Shown: positions 25,944 to 35,116, counted from the first letter of the stretch. The stretch: 64,000 nt of DNA from Pseudomonas sp. H1h (GCF_000633255.1 NZ_AYMJ01000031.1:434001-498000), one strand, 5' to 3'. Numbers and translations are program-made. Notes: generated from the sequence alone by a model not told the origin.

Positions 25944-26861
25944 GTGAGACCCATTAAAGTTGCAATTTTGCTTGCTGCGTACAATGGCATGGCATGGATC
26001 GAAGAGCAGGTCGCTTCGATTCTTTGCCAGCAAGGGGTGGAGCTCAACCTCTTTATCAGTATCGACCCCTCAACGGATGGTACTGAAGCCTGGTGTGCAG
26101 ATCTTGCCGCCCGACATGATTGTGTGACGGTGCTGCCTGCCGGTGATCGGTATGGCGGCGCTGCATGTAACTTCTATCGCTTGGTTCGTGATGTCGATCT
26201 GACTTCGTTTGATTTCGTCGGGTTTTCCGATCAGGACGATATTTGGCTTCCTGAAAAACTGAAGCGCGCCACCGATATTCTTGCAACCGGCGAATACTCC
26301 GCTTATTCGAGCAATGTCACGGCCTTTTGGTCGGATGGGCGAACTGTTGTTTTGAACAAGGCGCAGCCTCAGGTTGCCTGGGATCATATATTCGAGGCGG
26401 CAGGTCCAGGTTGTACCTATGTATTCAGTCGCGCATTGGCGCAACACCTGAAGCAATCAATGCTGGCCAACTGGCACTCGCTGCAGGGTGTCACTTTGCA
26501 TGACTGGTTCTGTTACGCCTTTGCGCGCAGCCATGGATATCGCTGGTTCATAGATCCTTTGCCTTCTATGCGATATCGGCAGCACGAGCACAATCAGGTG
26601 GGCGCGAATACCGGAATTTCCAATCTGATTGCTCGATACAAAACGATCCATGATGGTTGGTGGTTTGATCAGGTGCGATTGATTGTGCGGTTGGTGGGGT
26701 TGGATTCGGATCCTTTTGTTCGGCGCTGGTCGAAGCTGGGGCGTTGGCAGTTACTCAAACTATCACTGAGTGCTGCAAGTTGCCGGCGACGATTGCGTGA
26801 CAAAGTGTTGTTTTTCTTTACCTGTTGGTTAACTTCTCTGTTAGGAGGGAAGGCAAGATGA
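25944..26861 (+). CDS. Glycosyltransferase family 2 (rhamnosyltransferase-like)
   Basis: This 305-residue GT-A enzyme starts at a GTG and begins with VAILLAAYNGMAWIEEQV, then IDPSTDGTEAW and GFSDQDDIWLPEKL, the last holding the DxD-like acidic motif. Proteins of this pattern are often rhamnosyltransferases, and the rfb genes just upstream agree, but the acceptor cannot be read from sequence. The C-terminus is basic and hydrophobic (KVLFFFTCWLTSLLGG), perhaps for membrane contact. Its stop overlaps the next ATG (ATGA). Confidence 0.88.
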   Translation: MRPIKVAILLAAYNGMAWIEEQVASILCQQGVELNLFISIDPSTDGTEAWCADLAARHDCVTVLPAGDRYGGAACNFYRLVRDVDLTSFDFVGFSDQDDIWLPEKLKRATDILATGEYSAYSSNVTAFWSDGRTVVLNKAQPQVAWDHIFEAAGPGCTYVFSRALAQHLKQSMLANWHSLQGVTLHDWFCYAFARSHGYRWFIDPLPSMRYRQHEHNQVGANTGISNLIARYKTIHDGWWFDQVRLIVRLVGLDSDPFVRRWSKLGRWQLLKLSLSAASCRRRLRDKVLFFFTCWLTSLLGGKAR

Positions 26862-27817
26862 CTTCCCGAAGAGTATTAGTTACAGGTGCTACCGGCTTTG
26901 TCGGTGAGGCGGTCGTTCTCCGATTATTGCTTGATCAAGTGCTGACCCCGGTAGCTGTCGTCAGAAGGGCATCGTGTTTGTCGGGATTGTGCCCCGCGGT
27001 AATGTTCGATCTTGCCAGTTCGAATGAGCTGCCCGAGTTCGAGAATATAGATGCGGTGATTCACGCGGCCGCGCGCGTGCATGTCATGAAAGAGGCAGCA
27101 CCAGATGCGCTCGCAGCCTTTAGAAAAGTAAACGTCGACGGTACTGTGAAGTTGGCGCGAAAAGCGGCGCAATCAGGGGTCAGGCGCTTCATATTTATCA
27201 GTTCGATCAAGGTTAACGGTGAGGTGACGCTGCCAGGTCATCCGTTCAAGGCCGATGACATCCCGGCGCCTCTTGATGCGTACGGCATTTCAAAGCTCGA
27301 GGCGGAAGAGGCGCTGAAAAGTATCGGTAAAGAGACCGGGATGGAGGTTGTCATTATCAGGCCTCCGCTTGTCTATGGGCCGGGTGTAAAGGCGAATTTC
27401 TACCGGATGATGAGCGTGCTGACGAGGCGGTTGCCGTTGCCGATGGGCGCAATCAATAATCGTAGAAGTATGGTGGGTATCAGTAATCTGGTGGATCTGA
27501 TTGTCACCTGTGTTGATCACGTTGGTGCAAGGAATCAGACCTTCCTGGTCAGCGATGGCAGAGATTTGTCCACTAGCGAATTGTTGCGTTGCCTGCGAGA
27601 GACAATCGGTGGCAAGGCGTTGCTGATACCTTTTCCCGAAGTGGTGCTCAGGGCGGTCTTGAGATTGTGTGGAATGCACTCTGTCATACAGCGAGTTTGT
27701 GGTTCTTTGCAGGTTGACATTACGGCAACAAAGGCGGCTCTCGGTTGGTCTGCGCCTTATTCTCCAGAGGTGGAGTTGAAGAAAACTGCACTAAAGTTTC
27801 TCGAGAGCCAACAATAA
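26858..27817 (+). CDS. NAD-dependent epimerase/reductase, WbpV-like
   Basis: From the ATG at 26858 the protein is 319 residues. The Rossmann motif is VTGATGFVGEAVV, the active site Ser lies in FISSIKVNGE and the YxxxK pair is YGISK. PPLVYGPGVKANF, NRRSMVGISNLVDLI and SDGRDLSTSELLRCL match the WbpV-type family next to wbpL and wbpM in Pseudomonas O-antigen loci. Together with WbpM such a reductase makes UDP-QuiNAc or UDP-FucNAc-type sugars, the first sugar placed on the lipid carrier by WbpL. It could instead be a 4-epimerase; the sequence does not decide. Confidence 0.82.
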   Translation: MTSRRVLVTGATGFVGEAVVLRLLLDQVLTPVAVVRRASCLSGLCPAVMFDLASSNELPEFENIDAVIHAAARVHVMKEAAPDALAAFRKVNVDGTVKLARKAAQSGVRRFIFISSIKVNGEVTLPGHPFKADDIPAPLDAYGISKLEAEEALKSIGKETGMEVVIIRPPLVYGPGVKANFYRMMSVLTRRLPLPMGAINNRRSMVGISNLVDLIVTCVDHVGARNQTFLVSDGRDLSTSELLRCLRETIGGKALLIPFPEVVLRAVLRLCGMHSVIQRVCGSLQVDITATKAALGWSAPYSPEVELKKTALKFLESQQ

Positions 27818-28141
27818 ATTATTGTTGCTCTGGAACTTTTGAAGTGCGGTTGGAATGTTGTTAGGTTGCAGATATTAACAATAATTGCTGGGGCTGTATC
27901 TTTTTTTTGTTCTGATGTATAATGGGGGGTATTTTTATATTTGTTTTTGTACTTGAGGGTAGTGGATCCCGTTGAGTTTTGAGTCGAAATATCTCCTCTT
28001 GGGGTGCATTACCAATCTTACTTAAAGGATTAATGTGGTGGAGTTAAAGTGGAGTGGTTTTTGGAAGTTGTCATGAAAGTGCTGTTTTGCACATGGCTAA
28101 CTAATCATTCGCTTTTCTCTAATCAATGAGATGGATTTAAA
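27818..28141. other. AT-rich intergenic region with a possible promoter
   Basis: This 324-base stretch before the exporter genes is visibly richer in A+T than its surroundings (runs of T at 27900-27909 and 27930-27946). TATAAT at 27918-27923 is a perfect -10 hexamer, but no good -35 sits 16-18 bases upstream. It probably carries a start site for the wzm-wzt unit. No gene is seen. Confidence 0.4.
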
Positions 28142-28303
28142 ATGAAGTTTGGTCAAGTGGATGGTTCTGTGATTTTTATGAGCGGTGTAGCAGAACATTT
28201 TGGGTCTTGCGAGTCGATCATTGTGGGAATTAACGTTAGGCAGTTACGCATCGTTTCAGATGGTGCAGGAAATCTCCCGAGCGATGCTGAGGTGTGCTGG
28301 TAA
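28142..28303 (+). CDS. Possible 53-residue protein coupled to wzm
   Basis: An ATG at 28142 opens a frame of 53 residues (MKFGQVDGSVIFMSGVAEHF at the start, SDAEVCW at the end). Its TAA overlaps the wzm ATG as TAATG, the usual form of translational coupling. It is too short for most gene callers. I recognise no family. It may be a real small protein, a leader peptide that sets wzm-wzt translation, or a gene remnant. Confidence 0.4.
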   Translation: MKFGQVDGSVIFMSGVAEHFGSCESIIVGINVRQLRIVSDGAGNLPSDAEVCW

Positions 28304-29121
28304 TGGAAAAGTTTTCAATTTCGCCCCTGAATATGGTCAGTAGTTTCTGGAAAAATCGCGGACTTATCAAGGCTTTGGTCAAACGCGAAATTGTTGGGCG
28401 TTATCGCGGCTCCATGATGGGTATTCTGTGGTCATTCCTGATCCCAGTATTTATGTTGAGTGTGTATACACTCGTGTTCAGTGTTATTTTCAAGGCGCGC
28501 TGGGGCGGAGGAGGTGACTCTAAAGTCGAGTTCGCCCTTGTGCTGTTTGCCGGTCTGCTGGTTTATAACTTTTTTGCTGAATGTATCAATAAATCACCGT
28601 TATTGATTACAAGTAATATAAATTATGTAAAGAAAGTGATTTTTCCTCTTGAGATTCTGCCTTGGGTCAGTATGGGGGCGGCTCTATTTCATGCGCTGAT
28701 CAGTTTGAGTGTCTGGATTGCAGCGTATGCCTTGCTTTTTGGTATTCCTCATTTGACCGTATTTCTTATTCCTTTGGTTTTTTTACCTCTTATATTGTTT
28801 GTGATGGGGTTTTCCTGGCTACTCGCAGCGTCCGGGGTTTTTCTGCGTGATATATCGCAACTGATCGGCATTATTACAACGACGCTGATGTTTTTGTCGC
28901 CGATCTTCTATCCGGCAACAGCCATTCCTGAAGAATTCCGCAGCCTGCTTTTCATGAACCCTCTGACCCCAGTAATTGAGTTGGCGCGAGGCGTACTATT
29001 TTTTGGGCAAGGTATTGATTGGGGACTCTACTCAATCTGCATGGCGGTCTCCGTCGTCGTATGCTGGTTGGGTTTCGCCTGGTTCCAAAAAACAAGAAAG
29101 GGGTTTGCCGATGTCCTCTGA
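28303..29121 (+). CDS. wzm: O-polysaccharide ABC exporter permease
   Basis: I start at the ATG at 28303 rather than the GTG at 28294; this gives 272 residues. The ABC-2 family features are an amphipathic N-terminus, LVKREIVGRYRGSMMGILWS and six hydrophobic segments, with YPATAIPEEFRSLLFMNPLT in the last loop. Wzm forms the channel for a finished lipid-linked polysaccharide. The 3' end overlaps wzt by 11 bases. Confidence 0.93.
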   Translation: MEKFSISPLNMVSSFWKNRGLIKALVKREIVGRYRGSMMGILWSFLIPVFMLSVYTLVFSVIFKARWGGGGDSKVEFALVLFAGLLVYNFFAECINKSPLLITSNINYVKKVIFPLEILPWVSMGAALFHALISLSVWIAAYALLFGIPHLTVFLIPLVFLPLILFVMGFSWLLAASGVFLRDISQLIGIITTTLMFLSPIFYPATAIPEEFRSLLFMNPLTPVIELARGVLFFGQGIDWGLYSICMAVSVVVCWLGFAWFQKTRKGFADVL

Positions 29122-30472
29122 TATCTCGATCAAAGTTGAGAACCTGAGCAAGTGTTATCACATCTACGACAAGCCCAGCGACCGCTTGCTACAAATGCTT
29201 TCTCCAGTGAGAAAGCAGTACTACAAAGAATTTTGGGCGCTTCGCGATCTTTCGTTTGAGGTCAAGCGAGGAGAATCGATTGGCATTCTCGGCCGAAACG
29301 GTTCGGGCAAATCAACGCTTTTGCAAATGATCTGCGGCACGCTGAACCCGACCACCGGCAGCGTGCAGACATTTGGCAGGATTGCTGCGTTGCTTGAACT
29401 TGGCTCGGGGTTCAATCCAGATTTTACCGGTCGTGAGAATATTTTTCTGAATGGCACGATCCTCGGCCTGACCCAGAAAGAAATCGAAGACCGTTTTGAC
29501 GCCATCGCTGCTTTCGCAGATATCGGTGATCACCTTAACCAGCCGGTTAAAACATATTCGAGCGGGATGCTGGTTCGTTTGGCGTTTGCCGTACAGGTCC
29601 AGGTGACTCCGGACATCCTAATCGTTGACGAGGCGCTCGCAGTTGGCGATGCGCTGTTTCAAAAGCGCTGCTTTCAGCAGATTGAAAAGCTGATTTCTGA
29701 TGGCACCACGCTACTTTTTGTTTCCCACGATCAGGAAAGCGTTCGCACCCTGACTCACCGAGCTTTGCTTCTTCACAAAGGTGTGAGGAAGATGTGGGGT
29801 AAATCATCTGACGTCGTTCTGGAGTATCGTCGGATGCTTCATGAGGATGAACGCCAGAGCTTTCTTGAGTACGGTGCAAAGCTGACGGCCAATGCGGCAG
29901 CCACTACAGCGGCTGTTAAAGAGGCCAAGGTCAAAGGCGTTGAACTTCCGGAGAAACATAACAAGATCAAGTCTTTTGGTGATCTGGAAGCTGAAATTCT
30001 GGGTGTGAAAATCCTCGATTCCAAAGGTGTTGAGGTCTCGCATTTTTATATTGGCGAGCGCCTCACGATCAAGGTCTCGCTGCGGGCGAACGTTGATCTG
30101 AATAATGTCAACGTTGCATTTCGTATTCGAAACAAGGAAGGCGTCAAGATTACTTCATGGGGCACATTGAATCATGATATGCGTGCATCACTGAAGAATG
30201 CTGATGAGTCCGAAATTATTTGGTTGAAGAACTTCAGCGCAGGTACGGAGTTTGCGGTGGAGTTTAATGCTGCCTGCACGCTTGGTGCAAACCTCTACGA
30301 GGTGCAGGCGACGGTGACTCGTGAGCATGATATGTATTATGGGTCGCAGCAGATATTGCATTGGATGGACGAAGCTGCCTTCTTTACTGTGGCAATCAAA
30401 CAGCAAGAGCATGTTGTTGGCGGAATTTGCGATTTGGGTTTTGAACAAAAACTTATAGAGCATTCAGCATGA
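29111..30472 (+). CDS. wzt: O-polysaccharide ABC exporter ATPase with C-terminal glycan-binding domain
   Basis: The 453-residue protein has an ATPase domain (about 1-240) with Walker A GRNGSGKST, signature YSSGMLVRLAFAV, Walker B ILIVDEALAVGD and the switch His in FVSHD. After a linker rich in Ala, Lys and Glu, a beta-rich domain at about 300-453 (for example YIGERLTIKVSLRANVDLN) matches the Wzt carbohydrate-binding domain. That domain, known from E. coli O8/O9a, recognises a terminal cap on the polymer and so licenses export of finished chains. The next gene overlaps by ATGA, which couples the exporter to a candidate capping enzyme. Confidence 0.95.
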   Translation: MSSDISIKVENLSKCYHIYDKPSDRLLQMLSPVRKQYYKEFWALRDLSFEVKRGESIGILGRNGSGKSTLLQMICGTLNPTTGSVQTFGRIAALLELGSGFNPDFTGRENIFLNGTILGLTQKEIEDRFDAIAAFADIGDHLNQPVKTYSSGMLVRLAFAVQVQVTPDILIVDEALAVGDALFQKRCFQQIEKLISDGTTLLFVSHDQESVRTLTHRALLLHKGVRKMWGKSSDVVLEYRRMLHEDERQSFLEYGAKLTANAAATTAAVKEAKVKGVELPEKHNKIKSFGDLEAEILGVKILDSKGVEVSHFYIGERLTIKVSLRANVDLNNVNVAFRIRNKEGVKITSWGTLNHDMRASLKNADESEIIWLKNFSAGTEFAVEFNAACTLGANLYEVQATVTREHDMYYGSQQILHWMDEAAFFTVAIKQQEHVVGGICDLGFEQKLIEHSA

Positions 30473-33400
30473 AAGTTGCCATCTTCAATGACACCAGCAG
30501 CTATCACCATATAGGTTGCCTTGCCGTGTCGGATGCTCACGACAGAATGCTCTCGGAAGTGGGGGCAGTCGTCGAATATCGACACTTCGTCAATGAGTTT
30601 CATGATTTGTGGCAGGGTGACGAAAAATCGACCCGTGATTTTCTTGCAAATAGTGCCCTGGCAGCAGAAATTTCTGCAGTGGATGCTGTGGTGGTCAATG
30701 GTGAAGGCACGATCCATCACGGATCAGGCCTTCATTTGCTTGCCATCCTCGCCTATGCTCAAGAGTTGGGCAAGCGCACTGTTTTGGTGAATGCGGTCTT
30801 GCAGGATGTACCTGTTTATCTCGATGTCCTGGCAAAGCTTGATGACTTGACCGTCAGAGAGGTGAACTCATTCAGATACCTGTCTAGCCTGGGTATTGAC
30901 TCGCGAATTGTATCCGATTCGATTGTTGGAGCACGGTTCAACCCAGGTGTTGACGAAAACTATCGTGACAAGGTCATTATCACCGACTGTCATTTGTCTC
31001 GAGAGGATGTAAGGCAGGTTCTGGAAAGAGCCAACGTCGAATTTTCTGCTGATTGTGTTTACTTTCCGCTTGAATATGAAAACAGTGTAAATGACTGGCG
31101 GGATACTTTAAGAAAGTTTCGCGCAGCGAAGCTTGTTATTACAGGTCGCCACCACGCCGTCTATCTGGCTTTACTCGCGAACACTCCATTTGTTGCCCTG
31201 CCTTCCAATACCTGGAAGATTGAGGGGACGCTGGAGCAGTTGGGCGGGTTGTTCGCGATGTGGACGGGAGAAGATATCGTCGACATGGCTCATCGTGCCA
31301 TAGCGAATCCCGAGGCATACAAATCCGTATTCGCTCACAAACTGCTTGCCAATCCATTGAGCACTTTTGCGAACCTGCGTGACAGTGGCGTTCCTAAGTC
31401 TCTGCTGGATATCGAAGCCTATAAGGAATTGGCAACGAAGTATTTTTCGCCTCTGTCAGACGTTCTGTTTCTAGGTTCGAATGCAAGTCTGCGTTTGTTT
31501 AAAAACCACTCGATTGCACGAAACTTCGTATTCAGTGAGATCCCTCTCTCAGTATTGACCGGTGGCGCCATTGATGCAGTTGCTCTAAAAGGCGTTGTTC
31601 CCGAATCAAGTCGTGACATCGATACGATCGTTTGCATCGATGCTGTTGTGGATTCGGCAGGACTTGCGCTACTCACTACTCTTGCAGCGGAGAAGCTACG
31701 GCCTGGAGGTCGTCTTCTGGTTCGGTGTTCGAACGATTCGTGTGCTGACGGGGATATTTCCCCCGAGAATAAATCAGCTCTTGAGGCCAAGGGGCTGCTT
31801 TTTGAATCAAGTCTGAGCATTGCTGCACTTCAGGCGCAGACAGCTGAGAGTAACTGGATTCTCTCGTTTTTCAGAAGTCCCCTCGTAAAATATTCTGCGC
31901 CGTATGAAGAAAGAAATCTGCCGGAATTTAATGGCAAGACTCACCTCGTTGATTTTGCTCGATATTACGAAAATCCATGGATTGTCCATTCCGTAGTGGA
32001 AATTCCGTGGAGGATAAAGAGTGCTGAACAACTGTTCAAATTGTCCGAACAGATACTCTCACGTTCCAGTGATGCCAGCGCAGACCAAGGTGCGGCATTG
32101 GCCATCCTCGGGTGGCGATACTTCGAGGCGGATTCGGCGGTAGACTTGTTGGGCTGGGGTGACGCGGTTGATTTGTATCTGAAAAATGATCGGTCGGATA
32201 ATCCGCATGTTCGCAGATGGTGTGTTTCGTTAAATTATCTTCAGGCTCGATTTTGCCACCGTGCCAATTTGCAACAGCGAGCGCTGCAGTATTACAAAAG
32301 TGTTGTGAATAGCGAGATCTTCAGTATCACGCCGACACTTGGAACAAAGCAGGTCAGTGCGGCCTATCATGCCGGTATGATTCACTGGAATGCGAGTGAG
32401 CGTGAACAAGCGATCAGCATGTGGAAGCAGGGAGTCAAGCTCGCATTTGAGTGTTTGAGCTCTGATATGTTGGAGTTTGTTGGAAATATCGATCAACCTT
32501 TCATGTTCTCGTTGAATGATTCCGTGGAAATCATCGACGGTGCCGTTCAGTGTGCCTCGGCACTGAATATCGCATCGAAGTCCTCTGTGGCTTCTGAATG
32601 TTTTATTTTGTCGGCATTGGACGAAGTTGCGCGAAATGCATTGCGTAGTGCTTTCAATAGAGTTTCGCTGGAGTTGCAAGAATGCAGCGCTGAAAAGGTC
32701 TCTCTCCACGCTCGCCTTAATGAAACGTTGACGGCCAAGAAGTACGCTGAGGATCTGGCGTTCGGACGCCTGGATGAGATAAACAGCCTTTGTTCCGAAA
32801 TTCAAAAGGTTCAGGATCAGTTAAAACTGACGGAAGACGCCAAGGGCTACGCAGAATCGTTGGCGATTTCCCGCTTGGCTCAGCTGGATGCATTAAACGC
32901 CAACGTTAGCTCAATGGACAGAATTCACTTCCTTTGCACGGTAAATGATGATCTGAGAGAACAGTTGAGTCTGACTGAGAGCGCAAAGGATGAATCTGAC
33001 GCTCTGGCCATTTCCCGCTTGAGCGAGCTTGATGCACTCAATGTAAAAAGCATAGAGCAGTCCAAAAAGTTTGGTGCAGAGCTTCGTTCACTGACAGAAC
33101 AGTTGCAAGCGACAGAAGACGCCAAGGCTTTTGCGGAGAAATTGGCCATTGCTCGATTGGATGAACTCAATGCACTCAAAGAGAATACTGAAAAGCAGGA
33201 TGAGATTGTTGGGCTCTATGCAGAGAATCAAGCTTTAAGGGAAAGGCTACAACTGACAGAAGACGCCAAGGCTTTTGCGGAGGAATTGGCCATTTCTCGA
33301 TTGGATGAACTCAATGCATTCAAAGAGAATACTGAAAAGCAGGATGAGATTGTTGGGCTCCATGCAGAGAATCAAGCTTTAAGGGAAAGGCTACAACTTA

Positions 33401-33486
33401 CAGAAGACGCCAAGACTTTTGCGGAGGAATTGGCAATTTCTCGTTTGGCTGAGCTCGATGCTATTAAAAAAAGTGAAGGGAATTGA
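30469..33486 (+). CDS. Multidomain pyruvyltransferase-like / methyltransferase-like protein with repetitive coiled-coil tail
   Basis: The 1005-residue protein starts at an ATG overlapping the wzt stop. Residues 1 to about 300 resemble the polysaccharide pyruvyltransferase (CsaB-type) fold: VVVNGEGTIHHGSG, GKRTVLVNAVLQD and the His-rich VITGRHHAVYLALL. Residues about 324-467 look like a class I methyltransferase (IDTIVCIDAVVDSAG, AAEKLRPGGRLLVR), but the GxGxG SAM loop reads LGSNASLRL, so it may be inactive. About 490-720 is helical and TPR-like. From about 752 to the end come six copies of a 48-residue helical repeat (TEDAKAFAEELAISRLDELN), the last ones nearly identical. No membrane segment is seen. 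I infer a chain-capping enzyme with a ruler-like tail; the reaction is not proven. Confidence 0.7.
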   Translation: MKVAIFNDTSSYHHIGCLAVSDAHDRMLSEVGAVVEYRHFVNEFHDLWQGDEKSTRDFLANSALAAEISAVDAVVVNGEGTIHHGSGLHLLAILAYAQELGKRTVLVNAVLQDVPVYLDVLAKLDDLTVREVNSFRYLSSLGIDSRIVSDSIVGARFNPGVDENYRDKVIITDCHLSREDVRQVLERANVEFSADCVYFPLEYENSVNDWRDTLRKFRAAKLVITGRHHAVYLALLANTPFVALPSNTWKIEGTLEQLGGLFAMWTGEDIVDMAHRAIANPEAYKSVFAHKLLANPLSTFANLRDSGVPKSLLDIEAYKELATKYFSPLSDVLFLGSNASLRLFKNHSIARNFVFSEIPLSVLTGGAIDAVALKGVVPESSRDIDTIVCIDAVVDSAGLALLTTLAAEKLRPGGRLLVRCSNDSCADGDISPENKSALEAKGLLFESSLSIAALQAQTAESNWILSFFRSPLVKYSAPYEERNLPEFNGKTHLVDFARYYENPWIVHSVVEIPWRIKSAEQLFKLSEQILSRSSDASADQGAALAILGWRYFEADSAVDLLGWGDAVDLYLKNDRSDNPHVRRWCVSLNYLQARFCHRANLQQRALQYYKSVVNSEIFSITPTLGTKQVSAAYHAGMIHWNASEREQAISMWKQGVKLAFECLSSDMLEFVGNIDQPFMFSLNDSVEIIDGAVQCASALNIASKSSVASECFILSALDEVARNALRSAFNRVSLELQECSAEKVSLHARLNETLTAKKYAEDLAFGRLDEINSLCSEIQKVQDQLKLTEDAKGYAESLAISRLAQLDALNANVSSMDRIHFLCTVNDDLREQLSLTESAKDESDALAISRLSELDALNVKSIEQSKKFGAELRSLTEQLQATEDAKAFAEKLAIARLDELNALKENTEKQDEIVGLYAENQALRERLQLTEDAKAFAEELAISRLDELNAFKENTEKQDEIVGLHAENQALRERLQLTEDAKTFAEELAISRLAELDAIKKSEGN
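32727..33478 (+). repeat. 144-bp in-frame tandem repeats
   Basis: The landmark encoding L-T-E-D-A-K recurs at 32830, 32974, 33112, 33256 and 33400, that is at spacings of 144, 138, 144 and 144 bases, with a more diverged unit before the first. The copies starting at 33181 and 33325 differ by only about four bases over their first 115, so that duplication is recent. All copies keep the reading frame. Confidence 0.92.
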
Positions 33487-33488
33487 TA

Positions 33489-35105
33489 GTGGAAAAGCTA
33501 CATTGGTCCGTTGATTCGTTAGTACTGCGGAACCAGACTTATTTTGGATTTGGCTGGGCTTTTCACGAAGAGAAGGTGATCGTAGGCGTTAAACTGGCGG
33601 TCAAGACCAAAAATGGCTCTTTTCAAGCAATTCCAGCTAGCTACGGGAATCCGAGGGAAGATGTCTCCTCTCATTTTTCCGGCAAGCAAAATGCCTTGCA
33701 TTCCGGTTTTGTAATGTATGGTAGTTGTAAAGCCGATGCCGAAAGTGGTGATAACTTATTTCTTCTGATTGAGTTTGCCGATGGTACTTCGGTAGAACTT
33801 CCTGTCTCGGTTTCCTCGCTAATTTCTTTAGAGAAAACGTCAGCCAATGCGTTGCCATTGGCGAAACAGTTTTGGGCATTTTTCAAACGTGGCTTGTCGT
33901 TAATCAGGCAGTTGAAGTTTAAATTGTTGGTCGAGAAAATCCAGCGATATACTCGTAACCGTCCTTCGGGATCGTTAAATGATGTGTCGAACGCACGCAA
34001 TCAGTTGGGTGTTACGGGCTCGCAATCCTCGGTCCTGATTATTGATCATGATCTGGGTGGCGGTGCCAACCATTATCGCGAACGGCTGGTCGCAGAAAAA
34101 ATTCAGGAAGGGAAAGTTGTTTATATTTTCAGCTTCCATATTGCCACATTGTCTTATGTCCTCATGGTCAGGAAGGGCGCGACGAGTGAGACATTGTCGA
34201 TTCCCGGCTACGAGTTTCTGATCGAGCTGTGCAAGTCGCTGAAGATTGACGAGATCGTCTACAATACGGGCGTTTCATTTGCACGCTCGGAAGAGATTCC
34301 ACAACTTATTATTGAACTGAAAAAAGAGCTCAATTCAAAGTTGTTGTTGCTGGTCCACGATTTTTTCATGGTGTGTCCTTCACACTTCCTGATCGATGAC
34401 AGCAACAAGTATTGTGGTATTCCCGACCTTAGCAAGTGCCAGTCGTGCTTGTTGAATAACCACAACGGTTTTACTTCGCTGTTCAGTGCTCGAGATATGC
34501 ATCAGTGGCGAGCGCTGTGGGGAACTGTCCTCAGTGTTGCGGATGAGGTCCGTACCTTCTCCACCAACACGCTGGAACTGCTGTGCAAGGCTTATCCATC
34601 TATTGATTTGTCGCGCGCCGTGGTCAAGCCGCACGTGGTTGAATACATCGATTTTGGCGCAGTGAAACCTTCCCAGACCTCCGAACTCAGAATCGGGGTG
34701 GTGGGACAGATCGGGCTCCATAAAGGGGCTCAGATTGTCCAGCGTTTGTCTGAAGAGATCATGAGTCAGCAGCTTGATATCAAGATTGTCATCATCGGTT
34801 CGATCGAGACGCAGTGTGATGCGTCGGTGGTTACACAAACCGGCCACTACAAGCATGACGATCTGGCAAAATTGATCGAATCTTCGGGCGTGAATGTCAT
34901 GCTGTTCCCGTCCATTTGGCCAGAAACGTTCTCTTACGTCGTCCAAGAGTTGATGGAAATGAAATTGCCCGTAGCCAGTTTTGATCTAGGGGCACCCGCA
35001 GAACGTCTTGCCAGCTATCAAAAAGCGCTCATACTCAAGAACTTCGACGTGCCGTCAGTTCTGAGTGAGCTGGTAATGTTTCATAAAAGAATTTATTCGG
35101 TTTAG
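33489..35105 (+). CDS. Glycosyltransferase (GT4-like) with N-terminal beta-rich domain
   Basis: I start at the GTG at 33489, eight bases after GAAGGG; a TTG at 33483 would overlap the preceding stop. The 538-residue protein has about 110 N-terminal residues with a beta-rich pattern (LVLRNQTYFGFGWAFHEEKV). A linker follows, then a GT-B fold from about residue 178 (SSVLIIDHDLGGGANHY). C-terminal motifs IGVVGQIGLHKGAQIV and FPSIWPETFSYVVQELMEM fit the donor-binding E-x7-E region of family 4. Cys residues in CGIPDLSKCQSC may bind metal. It follows the 1005-residue protein directly and probably adds a sugar to the O-polysaccharide; the donor is unknown. Confidence 0.85.
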   Translation: MEKLHWSVDSLVLRNQTYFGFGWAFHEEKVIVGVKLAVKTKNGSFQAIPASYGNPREDVSSHFSGKQNALHSGFVMYGSCKADAESGDNLFLLIEFADGTSVELPVSVSSLISLEKTSANALPLAKQFWAFFKRGLSLIRQLKFKLLVEKIQRYTRNRPSGSLNDVSNARNQLGVTGSQSSVLIIDHDLGGGANHYRERLVAEKIQEGKVVYIFSFHIATLSYVLMVRKGATSETLSIPGYEFLIELCKSLKIDEIVYNTGVSFARSEEIPQLIIELKKELNSKLLLLVHDFFMVCPSHFLIDDSNKYCGIPDLSKCQSCLLNNHNGFTSLFSARDMHQWRALWGTVLSVADEVRTFSTNTLELLCKAYPSIDLSRAVVKPHVVEYIDFGAVKPSQTSELRIGVVGQIGLHKGAQIVQRLSEEIMSQQLDIKIVIIGSIETQCDASVVTQTGHYKHDDLAKLIESSGVNVMLFPSIWPETFSYVVQELMEMKLPVASFDLGAPAERLASYQKALILKNFDVPSVLSELVMFHKRIYSV

Positions 35106-35116
35106 GAGTATTGGAA

